Source: Pyxicephalus adspersus (lineage: Eukaryota; Chordata; Amphibia; Anura; Pyxicephalidae). Taken from it: 64,000 nt of DNA. The stretch is taken from the NCBI RefSeq assembly GCF_032062135.1, contig NC_092859.1, positions 123,866,663 to 123,930,662 of the forward strand. The letters run 5' to 3'. Below the pieces are notes generated by a model. The model was not told where the DNA came from and ran no database searches. It worked only from the letters and a program-made list of their open reading frames with translations. Below, in pieces: positions 1 to 12,959 of this stretch; the stretch's first letter is position 1, and each line of letters begins with the position of its first letter. A program made the position numbers and the translations under genes.

Positions 1-421
1 CTCACCAAAGTAACTGCCTTCTCTACACCTAATGTATCATTATATATAAAAAATAAACATTCAAAATTAGAAAAACCTGATAATCGCAGAAATACAGATC
101 CAGGGACTGAAGTATAGAGAGCTCACCATCAAAAAGATGTGAAAATAGTCAAAATAACCAATACCATGCTTATTTAGGGGTCTGGTGTCAGAATAGTGTT
201 CAGGGAGAACTAATATTAATTAGATGAACAATTCTGCACTGTAGAAATGCAGAATCAGGTAGTTTTATGGGGTCACAGGCATGGTTTCCAACCAAATCTC
301 TTTAAACATACCTTCTGACCCATTTATATTCAGCTTTACTGGTGATTTGGGGTAAAGGGGGCATGTGACCTCTCATGATGCAGTACTTGGGCTTAGAAAA
401 TATTGCCCAAGCTTAAACATT
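1..421. other. AT-rich intron sequence
   Basis: No exon, RNA gene or repeat family recognised before the first MITE. Confidence 0.6.
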
Positions 422-631
422 GGCCCTGATTTATTAAAGCTCCTTAGTGCTGGAGAGGATACATCTTCATCAGTGAAGTTGGGTGACCCAGCAAATCTGG
501 AATGGATCTGGTGCAGGATTCAAAACATTTGCTAAGGAAAGAGAAATCCATTCTGGGTTTGCTGTATCACCCAGCTTCACTGATGAAAGTGTATCTTCAG
601 CCTTGGAGACCTTTAATAAATAAGGCCCACT
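422..631. mobile_element. Palindromic MITE (family A), full copy
   Basis: The left arm starts GGCCCTGATTTATTAAAGC and contains GAGAGGATACATCTTCATCA. The right arm ends ACCTTTAATAAATAAGGCCC and carries the reverse complement (TCACTGATGAAAGTGTATC). The two arms of about 85 bp meet near 530, so the element could fold as one hairpin. The shared GGCCCACTGTCTCA at the right edge recurs in the 7659 copy. Superfamily not determined; no clear target duplication. Confidence 0.85.
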
Positions 632-2805
632 GTCTCATGAGGAAGAGGACACATCATCCATTTCTGCAATTTGATAACTTTGTAAGCTTTATGGTAGATA
701 AAGTCTTACTGTTATCCAGGGTTCCATTGGAGAGATTTACCCCTCACATCCTGTAAACACTCTCAGGAAGCAAGAAGTGAGTGCAAATTTCTCTAAAAGA
801 GCCCCAGATAGCTATGAAAATGTGACCACTGTATTCAAAACAGACAATCATTTTGGCTGGACACGCATTTTATGTGTATGATTATTCACACATACAAGGC
901 AACACACATATTCTGCCACCCTGGTTGGTTCAAACGCATGATCCATTTTGGAATGCAGAATCTGCATTCAATGCAATATCTGACAGTAATAAAGCATTGA
1001 ATTTTATCTCAGGAGTGTGGAACTCCATTCCATAGAATCTAATAACAAAGACAAGCTAAAGTTTTATTGGCAGGGTATTTAAAAAGATGAGCAATGGCCC
1101 CAGGTGGAACATGTGTTTTACATAATTTTGTACCTTTCTTTGTGGGAAAAAAGTGCTACATTTCCTGAACACACACTACCTACAGTATTTTACATGCAAG
1201 CAATTAAAATGTCAATCAGTCAATTTCCAAAGCCAGCTAAAGAATGAAGGTAGTAAAACACACAGTCTTATCTGCTGTCTGCACATGTGAAACAAAATAA
1301 ACCCATTAACAAGAAAATCACATTGTAAAAAGCATTTCTCATTAGCTTTATATTTCTGTGCTTGCTTATGTTTCTCCAAGTCAGTTACCCAGAATCCTTA
1401 GGCAAACATTTTCTTCCCTGTGCACACAGAACAATTTTTGTTCCACATACTGCCTTCCAAAAATCTCATATGGTACCCAAGGCTAGTGGTAACATAATGG
1501 ACCATGCCATATCATTAAATGAAGAAAAAAGCGGTTTTATTCTTCACAATAAATGTCTTGACATTAGCTATGGAGGTCTGCTTACAAACAGACAATTCTC
1601 TTAGACCATCTTGTATTTATAGACAACACTAAGCACTATTCTCAGAATGGTGCCATTTATTAATCCAATGGTTTCCAGTATTTTTTTAGTGACACTGCAT
1701 CTGGCATTCTGTGTCTAAATTTTGTCTTGGTCAGCCATGGAGAACTACATTCCCCACCACGACATGTTTACGGAAAAGGATATTAAAGGGCTTGTTTTGC
1801 ACCTTAAATAGTACTCCTCAGTAAATATTAACTCAGAAAGACTCCAGAACATATAAACAGAAAAAAAAGAATGTAGAAAAGAAGGATCTAATTATACAGT
1901 TTGTCAGTTCTGAAAGAAAATAAGACATTTCAAAGAACAAAAAAACAAATGCAACAACCTGAATAACTGTGCAGTTAAAAAGACTTCAAAATTAATAGTT
2001 CATTTAAAAACTGTGAGGCACATGATTTTGGCACCGACAATGCACAGTCCTGGATGGTGCAGGGAGTGGCAGTAAAATAATACCATTAGTGTCATTCCAT
2101 GCACAATACTCTGACAGCGGGTGTAAGGGACTATACTCCTATACTAAGGGCCATTACTCCTACTCACAGTTTTTCCTATATCTTTTGGATGAGTGAGGAT
2201 GAACTTCATCGAAGCAGGCTGAGGAGAAAAGGAGGTAGTGTGTGGGAATAAGAACAAATTGCAGTTAAAGCTAAGATAATAGTGGAAAGCTTTAAAAAAG
2301 TTGGGTTTTAAGATACTTACACAGAGTACAGCTTATTTGATCAGTTTTTTTGAACTGCTGTAATACTTCATCCCACCCCACACCTTGTAGCTATGGTAAT
2401 GATTTGGGAACCCATGTGTTTTTACATTTTAATGTGACTGGTTATTAGAAAGCAAAGAATACTGCACAATCCTTGTTTGTCTCCTGTTAGGCCTGTTTAA
2501 TAGTTTGTGAAATCTAAATGTGCGGCGGATTACATAGAATTTAGAATATTGTGAGCAAATATGCCATTTTTAACACAGTTAACAAACTAGTATTTCACCT
2601 GTTGCTTTCACATGCTGTATGAAATTGTTCTTTACAGGGACTCTGTAACAAACTACTATAAAAACAAGGCATGGGGAGCCCGACATGTTCTTCTATCACT
2701 ATTACCAATGCAAAAACTTTTTTAAAAATATAATTCAGCTCAGTAGAGACGAAGTAGACACAAGTCAAGGCTGCTGGCACAGACTCTCATATTTTGTGCT
2801 CTTCC
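632..2805. other. AT-rich, no feature recognised
   Basis: Open frames of 60-84 residues at 853 and 1362 show no known domain and no splice-site support. Confidence 0.6.
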
Positions 2806-3015
2806 ATAGTGATTTAAAGTAGAACTAAACTTCAAAGTCTGTGAGCAGGTAGGTTATTTTTGCAGAAGGGACAGGCAATGTTACTTTCTCAATTATTTGT
2901 TGAATATACCTTGTGTAGCTCAGTACACAATCACGGCATAGCTGGCTGCTGGGAATGAATGAATTCCTATGTACTGGTATGGGAATTATGCCATTCCAGC
3001 TTTGCCATTCAAGGA
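2806..3015. mobile_element. Degraded MITE with a TTTAAAGTAGAACTAAA end
   Basis: Starts with TTTAAAGTAGAACTAAACTT followed by GGTTATTTTTGCAGAAGGGA. The same pair of motifs occurs, in the other orientation, in the element at 26936-27240. The right edge is uncertain. Confidence 0.45.
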
Positions 3016-4915
3016 GGACCAGGTAAAGATGCTGGCATTGGCAAAGGAGTTCAATTAGGAGTTTAGTTAAAGGAAGTTAGTTAAGTAATTGTATTCAAAC
3101 AAGTAAGTTTATATTATTGCAGGAGAGGCATAGCCCGGGACAAAAGGGATTTCTGCAAAAGAAAACCTGCCCGCAGATGTTTGATGTTTAACTTGTTCTG
3201 ATTTATTAGCGAAACAAAATTCTTCTTTTTAAATTGACCAGACATCATTTAAACTTAAAATGTCATGAGTATTGAGTGAAAGTGGTTTCCAACAGTTAAA
3301 TAACAGCACAATCTGCATACTGTACTGTGAGACAAAAAAATCATTACAGCTCTCATGTTTTTTTTTTTCCACCAGCACTGACCCCATGAATAATAGCAGT
3401 TTCTTACACAAAACAAGTTTTAAGAGGCATTTGAATCTGTGTTCTATTAATAATGCTGTATAGCTCACAGGCAACGAAGCAGAGATGCTAAACGTACAAT
3501 TAATGTGATCCTTCGCTGACTGCAGAGTTGAATGCAAAATCTACTCTGGAAATAAGGAGTTTTATTGGACCTCAGGGTCATATTAAGTACTTCATAACTA
3601 CACTGGAGAAGTTTCTTCTCTGAACTTTCTTTCTTGCCTATCATTAGATCTAATTAACAAAGCAGGAAAAAAAGCAGATGTTAACTTGCAGTACCCAGAG
3701 TATTTCTCCTCACTGTCCCACATCTGCGCATAAAACAAAACCAAAAATTGATGCGCTGAGGCAATTAATGTCTAAGCCATCTCACTATCTTTTCATGCAA
3801 GACAGAACCCAGCTAATCAAATACCTAGTAGTTTATCTTGGTTGCCCTGATCTGCAAACACTGTTCCCCTGGTAATGTTAAATAATTATAACCTGTCAGA
3901 TCTAGATGCAAGGCCTTTAGAGAATCTGAATCACTCATTTTTTCAAATGTAAAAACCAGTTAATATTTTCATGGATTATCTCTAGGATAAGATAAAAATG
4001 AAACAGCAATCTGCAATGAGAAGTAAAGATAGCTTTAGTTTTTCACTATAGCATCCTAATACGTAAAGCCTGCTGTCTGCGTTCTCTGACACACTTAACC
4101 TTGTTCTCCGCACCACTTGGACTTAAGCCCACACAGAAATGCCTGGCCGATGGAACTTTGCCTTATAGACCCTCCGCAATAAGTGAGTGGCATTTATCAT
4201 AATTTACACCATTTATCTACAGAGGTCATAGCAGTGAATGACTGGGTGGCTACCACATGACATTAATTGTGTTCAGCATTACCAATTAAATATTAATGAT
4301 CAAATGAAGCTGATGTTTAAACACAGTAATTAATAGTGAGGATGTTAGCAGTTTTACCACTCAGACTGACCTGATGTACTTGAGAAAATCCTTAGAGCTT
4401 TAAATAGACACTATGTATAAACTGGCTTTGACTTATTTAATAAGATTGTGCTAAGTGCAATGAAGTGTGGCAAACCACACCATCCAGCCACACAGCGGCT
4501 TTCAGGGACCTAAAGTGGAACTCCAGATTGAGCCTTTGTTTGTTTTCAGTTAGGGTGGGGAAATTTAGGACATTAGTTAAAAAAACAGCATATTATGAAG
4601 ATAAGAAAATGAACACCACATAATCCTCTTTTGGTGGAAGAATGCTTGTAGCTTTGAAAATAAAGGGCAACATACAATAAGAAAATGTGATTCTGTACAC
4701 ATCAAATCCTGTCCATTCAGTAATAGTGACTTGCAGGTATACTCAAGAGCCAATGTGTGCAATTATGCCTTCATGAGTGACCTGGCTGAATGTGCAAAAA
4801 ATGTGTAAATTCAGTATCTGTAGATTGTGTGCTCCCTCTCAAAACAGACTATTAGGTGAGGCTTGTTCACACAATGGTCATGTTTTGGGTGCCCAATTTC
4901 AACAGCAAGGAAGTT
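3016..4915. other. AT-rich, one candidate conserved stretch
   Basis: The overlapping opposite-strand frames near 3229-3537 look like chance. 4180-4345 is free of repeats and rich in TAATTA/ATTAAT-type sites. CTAAAGTGGAACTCC at 4510 may be a repeat end. Confidence 0.45.
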
Positions 4916-5066
4916 GGGGGTGGCATGGTGGCTCAGAGGTTAGCACTCTGGCCTTTGCAGCCCCAGGTCCCAGGTTCAAATCCTGGCTAGGGCTCTATCT
5001 GTGGCTATGGACTTTGTACACTAATGCATAATATGATAGTGCTAAATAAATACTGTGTATTATTAA
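4916..5066 (+). mobile_element. V-SINE, internally deleted copy with intact tRNA-like head
   Basis: The tRNA-like head has an A box at 4929-4939 (TGGCTCAGAGG) and a B box at 4973-4983 (GGTTCAAATCC). It is joined directly to the family tail (GGCTATGGACTTTGTACACT ... TAAATACTGTGTATTATTAA). The central V domain is missing. Comparison with the copies at 6141 and 49291 shows the deletion. Confidence 0.85.
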
Positions 5067-5862
5067 TTTGGTATTGGAAAAGCAAAGACCTGGAAAATCC
5101 TATAGGTGTGCTTTTTTTTCTTTTGCATTGTAGTTGCCTTTTGCAGCAACTATACACATCAATTGTTTGCTCTTGTTCCTCAAACATTTCTGAAAAGACT
5201 TAAATAAAACATTTCAAATGCCTAAATACCTCTTGATAAGCATTTGAAAATCATTCCCTTCTTAACAGCTTTGTATAGAAGCGGTTGAGCAGCTGTTCAC
5301 ACATGACACACTGTAGGTAGAGTCTCAGCACTGCCCAAAAGTTTCAAAGCAAATGAACCGCCCGCTAAACCCCAACTCCAGAGGAATTCTTCACCCCGCC
5401 TTCATGTGTTTTTAAAGATGATTTATTAATTCATGGTGGTTTATTTACAAGTTTGTGATCTAACTTTAGGAAACCGCTTGTTCAACCTCCTGCCCGAGGA
5501 AGCTTTTATTGAAAGTCATATTCATGGTAAACAGCTAATAGTAAATACATAAGGGATAATACATATTTGCTATAGTCAAGATCTATATAAAACAGCATGT
5601 CAGGTATTAAAGTTGCAAGAATGTGAAGGTACTAGAGGCTCCGGAAAACATGGATGCCAGATTATCTTGTAAAGAAAACTTGTGCTGGGAAAAGTTCATT
5701 GGCTGCCCTACTTAGCTTTCTTTCTAAAAAAAATACTGGCTGCCTGGCTGAAATGCTGAGCCAATGGCTACAATATTGTCAAATAATCCAAATAAAACAT
5801 ACTGATCCAGGGACCTGGCTTTATTTCATTTATACTTGTTCTAGGTGAATGACACAAAGGGC
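5067..5862. other. AT-rich, no feature recognised
   Basis: Slightly higher GC at 5355-5500 (ACCGCCCGCTAAACCCCAAC) but no frame or splice sites. Confidence 0.5.
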
Positions 5863-5936
5863 CTAAATTTATTAAAGCTCTCCAAGACTGGAGAAGATAG
5901 ACTATCATGGACAAACATGGGTGACCCAGAAGCAGA
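5863..5936. mobile_element. MITE family A, left arm only
   Basis: GGGCCTAAATTTATTAAAGC and GAGAAGATAGACTATCATGG, then a degraded GGGTGACCCAG, correspond to the left arm of the family. The right arm is absent or unrecognisable. Confidence 0.6.
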
Positions 5937-6140
5937 AAGGACAGCAATGGTAGAGGTAGGTTTGTGCCTATAATGAATTCAGGGCATGCTTGCAGAATTT
6001 AAAGCTTTAAAGTCAAAGCTCATCCCAACCAATTAGTCTGTTTCCTCTTCAATATAAGGTGTTAGCATAGTCCAGAAACCTAAGGAATTGCCATGCTCTT
6101 CAATGACCAGTAGACCTTATACCAAGTCAAAAAACTTAAT

Positions 6141-6440
6141 AGCCTTTGTGGGGCTAGGTCCCTGGTTCAAATCTTGGCCAGGAGATCATGAGCATGGAGT
6201 TTGCAGGTTCTCACCCTTGTTTGCGTGGGTTTCCTCTGGGTACTCTGGTTTTCTCTCACAATCCCAAAAATATGCAGTTAGGTGAACAGACTTTCCTCCA
6301 CAATTAACCTTAGACTGTTACATATAACTATGGTAGGGACATATTTTGTGAGCCCCTTTGAGGAACAGTTAGTGATATGACTATGGACTTTGTAAACCAC
6401 TGTGAAAAACATCAGCACAATATAAATACTGCATAATATT
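6141..6440 (+). mobile_element. V-SINE, nearly complete
   Basis: B-box region GGTTCAAATCTTGGCCAGGA, then the V domain (GCGTGGGTTTCCTCTGGGTA, TCACAATCCCAAAAATATGC) and the tail (GTGAGCCCCTTTGAGGAACA, AGTGATATGACTATGGACTT). The first part of the tRNA-like head, with the A box, is lost. The V domain is the conserved centre of vertebrate V-SINEs, which use LINE machinery to move. Confidence 0.85.
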
Positions 6441-7658
6441 ATATCAATATAAACAAAAAGGTGATGGTAGAAATGTTTTTTATATCAATGCAAAAAAGTT
6501 CTTACGGTTCATCAGCTGAAGGTTTGGCACATGGAAAATGGTTTGTGTTAATCTCTATCTGAATTTGTGAAGTACATTTTTACAAATCCCAGAGGCAAGG
6601 AAATATTCATAACATTACAATGATCCACCCAATAAAAATACTTAAACTGCAGTGGCCTTAGAAAAGAACTTCCTTTTCCTGGGGCATAGAATAAAATAGT
6701 TTTCCTTATTACCACATAATATAAATCATGCCAAAACTCTCACATTCCAACAGCCTTCTGTAATCATTATAATACATATGTCAATGTTGAAGTTATTTTG
6801 ATAAACTTTATGTCTTCAGACAGAGCTTTATTAATACATAATACATTTATTATTACATTATGAAATATGATTCTGTTACTTATCTAATCCTGCTTTGTTT
6901 GAAACTGGTTCACAGACTCAGGAAAAAGATAAATGCTTCAATGCATTAAAATGGGGTGTAACTCGTGAAATGCAAGATTCAAGAATACACATTATAAAGT
7001 AGATTACCAAGAGCTCCTGGAATGATTTAAAGGCACCCTGCAGAGATTAATGTGAATTAGGAAAGATGAAAGTATAAAAAATGTCCCTATGTATCCAAGA
7101 TCCATAGACATCCCCAGCAGGAACAAAATTTCAACCTACGCAAAAAAATGGGTTTTGTTTCAAGTTCTGTTTGGTGGTATGTGACCTCTCCTTCCACTGT
7201 AAATTTACTGTAGTATTCATTTTCAAAGTTTAACATTTCATTTTATATCTCTGTGTGTTTTGCTTTGTCTATAATTTCATTTCTAACACTTCCAGCCATT
7301 CAGTGTGTCTTATATCTCACCATTTTACAACTCTTCTGTTGAACGTTGTGACCTTATAAAGTAAGGACAGACAGTTTCTTTTGTTTTTAAAATGAACTCC
7401 ATGAACTTTTACATTTCAGAAAATTGCTGCATACTAGTTCCAGTGGACTTTTTTCAGGCCTTTAGGCTAAGTCTACATTTCTAATTTTCCATGGCTTCAT
7501 ATTTTTATATTTTAGTGACTATGCAGACAATATTCAGGTCACTGCCAGACCAAGGAGCTCATGTAAAAAAGCAGAGCTCAGATTGGCAGTGGGGTTGTGG
7601 TGCAGTTGGCCCTTTCTAATGCCTCTGAACTGTCTTTTTGGGTAAAATGCTGCATGTA
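6441..7658. other. AT-rich, no feature recognised
   Basis: Lies between the V-SINE and the MITE; no repeat ends seen. Confidence 0.55.
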
Positions 7659-7921
7659 TTGGGGCAGAATTATTAAAGCTCTCCAAGGCTGGATAGGATA
7701 CATTTTTATCCGTGAAGCTGATGAACAAACTTGGAATGGATTTCCCAAGAGTTAGCAAATGTTTTCAATCCTGGACCAGATGCATTCCAGGTTTGCTGCA
7801 TTACCCAGCTTCATTGATGAAAGTGTATCCTCTCTAGCTTTGGAGAGCTTTAATAAATCAGGCCCATTGTCTCACAAGCGGCAGGCAATTGAGAATGAAT
7901 CAGTTCACTACCGCCTGCCAC
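7659..7921. mobile_element. MITE family A, copy with right-hand extension
   Basis: The arms are 7659-7745 and 7780-7866, with the usual AATTATTAAAGCTCTCCAAG and GAGAGCTTTAATAAATCAGG. The sequence after the right arm (CATTGTCTCACAAGCGGCAG) matches the sequence after the 422 copy for about 14 bases. It continues with a short GGCAGGC/GCCTGCC inverted repeat. The family may therefore be the end of a longer element. Confidence 0.8.
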
Positions 7922-8260
7922 AAGTGCAAACGCTGGTTCCTTAATACCCAGTGCAATGGCGCATGCAGCCGACAGTGGCTGGCAAAACTCCGAATATAGC
8001 TGTACAATTGCATGATAGCCATACTCCTGCTTTAAAACATTAATAAATCTGTCACCACAACTACAGATTAGCTGCTATATATAATTTTTTATGTGTTTGG
8101 GTTTTGGTTTACACTTTAACAATGTATTGGCTTTCCCTGTCCAGAACACTACAGTGTTTGTTAGTACAAAATGCATTGATGTTGTTAACCGCAGCCTAAT
8201 TTGTAATATGGGATCAATCTGTAGTTGTATGAAGTATGATACTTAATAAGAAAAGAGATG

Positions 8261-8324
<64 letters not shown>
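8261..8324. repeat. (GATA)n microsatellite
   Basis: About 16 uninterrupted GATA units, followed by imperfect GATC/GATA sequence to about 8357. Confidence 0.98.
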
Positions 8325-10202
8325 TAGACTGATGAACAGATCAGATCAGATAGATCGATACTTCTATCATACAGCTAAATTGATTTGCTCATCTTCAGTC
8401 GGTTTATTTTTATTTTTAAATAAATGAATATTTTTCATAATAAAGTAGGAAAAGTAAAATACCTGATTTTTTAGATCAAATTCTTGTATTTACTTGCCAT
8501 CTATTTAAAACAATACACTAATGACAATTGTGTTCATTCGCTAAGGCTGATATTTTAAAGTTTACTGTCACACATTCATAACGTGTTACCAGAAAATAGT
8601 AATCTTCTATAAATTGATTATTGCTGTAATTAATAATTTGCAAGCCATGCCATTTAATTTAGAAAAGCATAAAGATAAAGAATGGAATGATTATAAAACA
8701 TTCATCCATGATTTCTACACGAACAGTTACTAGTTCTGCTTCAATTAGACATAAAATTCTGCGTAGCTCCTAATACAAGTATTATGCATTGTTAATCCTA
8801 AAATATTAGATGGAATTTTCTTCTTTATTAAACTTCCTGTCCTGAATTTGCAAAGCAATTAAACATGTCTTAAATATTGTAATCAAAATTCCCAAGGTAT
8901 AACAAAAGCTTTATTTCTTAATAAACTAGGTAATATTTTTTTAGGGCAAAAACATGAATCTGTTTATTTTTGGATACAGTGAAATGTTTGGTAAATAGAT
9001 TTTTTTATTTTAAAGACTATGTCATCCACTGTTTGTATATTAAAATTGATATGAATATGAATATATATAATAAGGATGATATATATTATAAGGATGATTT
9101 TATTGCATGTCCTTGTCCAGGGATTTGAAGCTGTGTCCCTGTCTAGCCAAAAACCGATGGAGGTGTGTTACCAACCAACATAATGTAGGAAAAGAAATGT
9201 GCATCAACACAAATCTGTGTCCAGGAATGTGTAATAGCTTCTCCTCTACTACAAGTATATTAAGTGCTGATTGGTAATTCTAATGACTTTTAATACCTTG
9301 TGATTTTCATAGTTTGTCTAGAATTCCTAAGTAACTGAAAATCAGCTTTTCCATCTGTATTAGCACACCATTGCCACAACATTAATACATAATCTCTTTT
9401 TATAAATAAATACCTAAAGAATTTACCTGATCCACTCTTACTTTTGATGACCAGAAGTATGCAACACTCACATAAGCTTCCAATTGTTAAGTAAACAAAC
9501 CAAAAAGGTAAAAGCAACAAGTGTTTTTTTTTCTTACTTACGTCTTACTGGTCTCAAATGTTGTTCATGGGAGCTCCCGCATGGTGACAGGTTTCCATTT
9601 TTATATGTTCCTAAGGAGTTTGCTTTATTTTATGGTCTAAAGCAAGGGATGCAATAACACCTAGTGGTGCTGATTTGCTGGGAGTGCAATGAGGTGAAGT
9701 TCTGTGAATTTATATTGACTTCAAATATCCAATGATAGTCAAGAGAATATAAGAAACTGATTTTCTTCACATGGCTGGATGTTTGGCTTTTCCTTCATTT
9801 CACACATTCATAAATCAGGCCAGGAGAGGAAAACACCAATAACCCATCACCTCTCATCAGAAGGCAACATGTATTTTGCAGTTTGCAAATGCAAATCACC
9901 AAGGTTTAAAATCAAGCAGAAACCAGTTCTGGCCTGTGTGACCTATACTTCTGAATTTTACATAAGTGATTCTATGGATTCTGTCACAAAGCCAGGTTTC
10001 GGTGCCAATGTTTTCCTCCCGGACTTAATTTATACCAGAAATTTTTCTAACAATAGGCAAAGTGAGCCAGTAATAAAAAGCAAAAGATTTCTCACTGGAA
10101 TGTATGGATAAACCATATTGTTGAATCACTAAGAAACAATCTGTGATAACAGACAATAAATAAAACAATGCAAGTCAGGTGTCAGTAAAACATAATTTAA
10201 AG
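8325..10202. other. AT-rich, one candidate conserved stretch
   Basis: 8500-8960 is repeat-free and dense in TTAATTA-like and ATTGAT motifs. The 110-residue frame at 9779 has no recognisable domain. Confidence 0.45.
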
Positions 10203-10478
10203 CAGTCATTCTCAACTAGGGTTCCATTGAGCCCAAGGGTTCCCCCAAAGATTACTAGGTGTTCCTTCAGCTTTGGCAAATTGACCTCCCATATAATAGT
10301 GACACCATAGTTTCATGGCCAATACCACTTGGCAGACACCAATTATTTTTTTTTAGTTTTCTATAAGGGGGGCATTCTATCCACTGGAAACCAGGTGTAT
10401 TTTTTCCACTGACCTCCTATTCTTTCAGTAGGGATTATTTCAAGGGTTTTTCAGGGGTGTAAATGTTGAGAAAAGCTG
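10203..10478. mobile_element. hAT-like MITE (family B) with 8-bp target duplication
   Basis: Left end CAGTCATTCTCAACTAGGGT and right end GTTGAGAAAAGCTG form inverted termini of the CAGTGTTTCTCAACC type, as in Charlie-like hAT elements. Flanks ATTTAAAG (10195-10202) and ATCTAAAG (10479-10486) match at 7 of 8 positions. No transposase is encoded. It is inverted relative to the copies at 22470 and 29716. Confidence 0.85.
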
Positions 10479-11265
10479 ATCTAAAGACTAAGAATGTATG
10501 CATCACTAGGATACTATCATCATCCAGGATAATATTCAGAGGTTGGGTACATCTTGGAATTTTTTAATTCTTTGCATATTTTCTTGAGATTAGCAGTTGT
10601 GTTTATTTTGTTAAAACTGAAACGTTAAAAATGTTACCTTTCCGTCAACTAGTGATTCTGGACTAATATCAATACAACATATCCTGGTGGGTTTAGCCAC
10701 AAAATCAAATGGGAGATGGTGAACTACTGATCTGACAAATATTTTCCAACTAATCCAACAAATGTTAAACAAAATCCCACCATAGTCCGTGAATTTTATA
10801 TATAAAAATGATTGTAAATGACTAAAATGCATAGGTAATTGTTATGTGAATATATGTAACAATAATAATATATAGAATATGAATCCCACTTATATGATCA
10901 ACTAACATAAGGTGTATGAATCTTTAAAATATTACAATGTGAGCACTACATTAGTAATACATGCATGCTTCCAGATAAAGAAGCTAAATTATGTAATCCA
11001 GCTGGTATGTCCTCCAGCTTTCACTAAGGTCTTGTAACAGATCTTGATCTGAATGTTCTCACAATGTGTAAAACTTCCAGTAGTAATAATGTCTTTCATG
11101 CTTGAAGCTTCATTTATCTTTTCAGCATCTCTGCCTTTACAATCATGGGTTGCTTCTGTCTAATATTGTAATTTAATGCCAGAATTATTTGGAATGAATC
11201 CATTTATATGTATGTCTTTTATCTGTCAGGGTGAACACCCTAGTTCTTGGTTTCTGAAGACTATA
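10479..11265. other. AT-rich, no feature recognised
   Basis: Short AATAATAATATATAG run near 10860; otherwise unremarkable. Confidence 0.55.
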
Positions 11266-11395
11266 TGCCTGATCTATTAAAGCTCTCAAGGCTGGAGAGG
11301 ATACACTTTCATCAGTGAAGCCTGGACCACATCCATTCCAAGGTTTGCTGGTTCACCAAGTTTAAAGGATGAAACTTTATGTAGCAAATTTTTTG
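11266..11395. mobile_element. MITE family A, rearranged copy
   Basis: The left arm (CTGATCTATTAAAGCTCTCA, GAGAGGATACACTTTCATCA) is followed at once by a short, broken right arm (CATTCCAAGGTTTGCTGG, then TTCACC). The loop and the outer part of the right arm are lost. Confidence 0.7.
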
Positions 11396-12684
11396 TACAT
11401 CACTCTTAGGTGAACCATGTGCTTTCTCTTCTTTCTTTCCCTTTTATTAATAGTTCAACAGTGGGATGACAAGATGTTGCAGGGGATGTGACTATCAGCA
11501 TTGCCAATTTTAGTGAGTCAGCACCAGGCTATACTTAGCCCAGTCAACAGCTTCCTCAATTTGCAGCTATGTCCATGCTGCTGAAACCATCCCACATTGA
11601 GCTGCAGGGTCTGGGAGGGTATGTGTGTGAAACATATATGAAGGAGGATTTGCCATTTTTCGTGGGAAGATATTTTTACTGTGCTTGTGCATCATATACA
11701 ATACTAATGTGTTTTGTACCAGTTAAAAGTATCACACAGAACCCTTTAAATGTGCACTTTATTGTAAACTAAAGGCATCAAACCAAAATGTTCCTTAATT
11801 CTCCAAAAATCTAAATGTTCATATGAAAGTAGTTGGTGATTAAACTCATCTAAAGTTTTTCAGCCCTTAAGGGGAATAAAAATCCAGGTTCAGATACATC
11901 TAGCACCCTTATACATTTCTGAATGACCATGTAAAACATAATACATAGTATAATAACAATTCTGATCAAGGAAACAAAATAAAGTTAACATTCCTCCTTT
12001 TTGCCAAAAGATTATGGGAAGCTTTGCATAAATGCTGTAATTCTAGCTAATTCACAGAATACCTCTGGAATCGACACACGTTGGACTCTGTCAAGGTTTA
12101 CACTAAACATAGTAGGATCCAGCATTCTGTGGTTTCACCGCATATAAGTGGAAACAATAAAAAGATATTTTCAGTATTACTGTCCAAAAAATGAGTATAT
12201 TTGCTACTGTTCTTAGTAGTTCAGCATGGTACATACAATATCACAGAACTAATATATGCTCTCCCATCCCCCAGCATTTTAGTAACAGCTGATTTGATCA
12301 GTAATTTCTTAAGTAAAGCCCAATCAAGAGCTTTATCAGTATTGAGATAATGAAAGTCCACTGCAATAGATCAGCCTCAAGAGCTGCTCATTATCTCATA
12401 GAAATCAATTAAGTAAGTTGGACATGATCAATCTCTTGTAATACTGTGCTGGCAACCACCTATTTTAAGGGCTAACTACATGAGCGATTGTAATCTCAAA
12501 CTACTAAGCGATTTAACCACTTGTTGACTGCAGCCTCATTTATAATATGATATAAATGCGATGCAAATGGGATGACTGTCAGCATGAGGTTAAATTGCTC
12601 ATTGGCATTAAATAAATGTATTAAATGTAGTTAGGTTTTTGTCAGAAGGTTAATGATATTTTATTTAGGATTTATGCTCTAATT
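11396..12684. other. AT-rich, no feature recognised
   Basis: Includes a 67-residue chance frame at 11569; no splice sites fit it. Confidence 0.55.
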
Positions 12685-12951
12685 CAGCAGTTGCCAACCG
12701 GTGGTCTGCAGGAAAATTTTGGTGGTCCGCCTTATGGACACAACCCGCCCACTGTCCCATCGCAGGCTCAGACCTGCTTGCTAAACATCCAGGGGGACAG
12801 TAGCGCAGGGCTGTGGACGCAATAAAAGTTACAGCTACTGTCACTCTGGGGGAGGTTCCTTTTGAGTGACACACGGCTCCCCGTGCATGCACGGTCCAGA
12901 TTCCATGGATTTAGTAGTGGTCCGCGAGGTCCGAAAGGTTGGCGACCACTG
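12685..12951. mobile_element. hAT-like element (family C)
   Basis: Starts CAGCAGTTGCCAACCGGTGG and ends CCGAAAGGTTGGCGACCACTG (last base 12951). Flanks CTCTAATT (12677-12684) and ATCTAAAT (12952-12959) agree at six of eight positions. It contains half of the shared cassette (CCCACTGTCCCATCGCAGGC) and GTGACACACGGCTCCCC, as in the 47178 copy. Confidence 0.87.
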
Positions 12952-12959
12952 ATCTAAAT

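Noticed and set aside
4916..4995. Possible tRNA gene
   Set aside because: The A and B boxes are present, but the sequence runs directly into the V-SINE tail and does not form a full cloverleaf acceptor.
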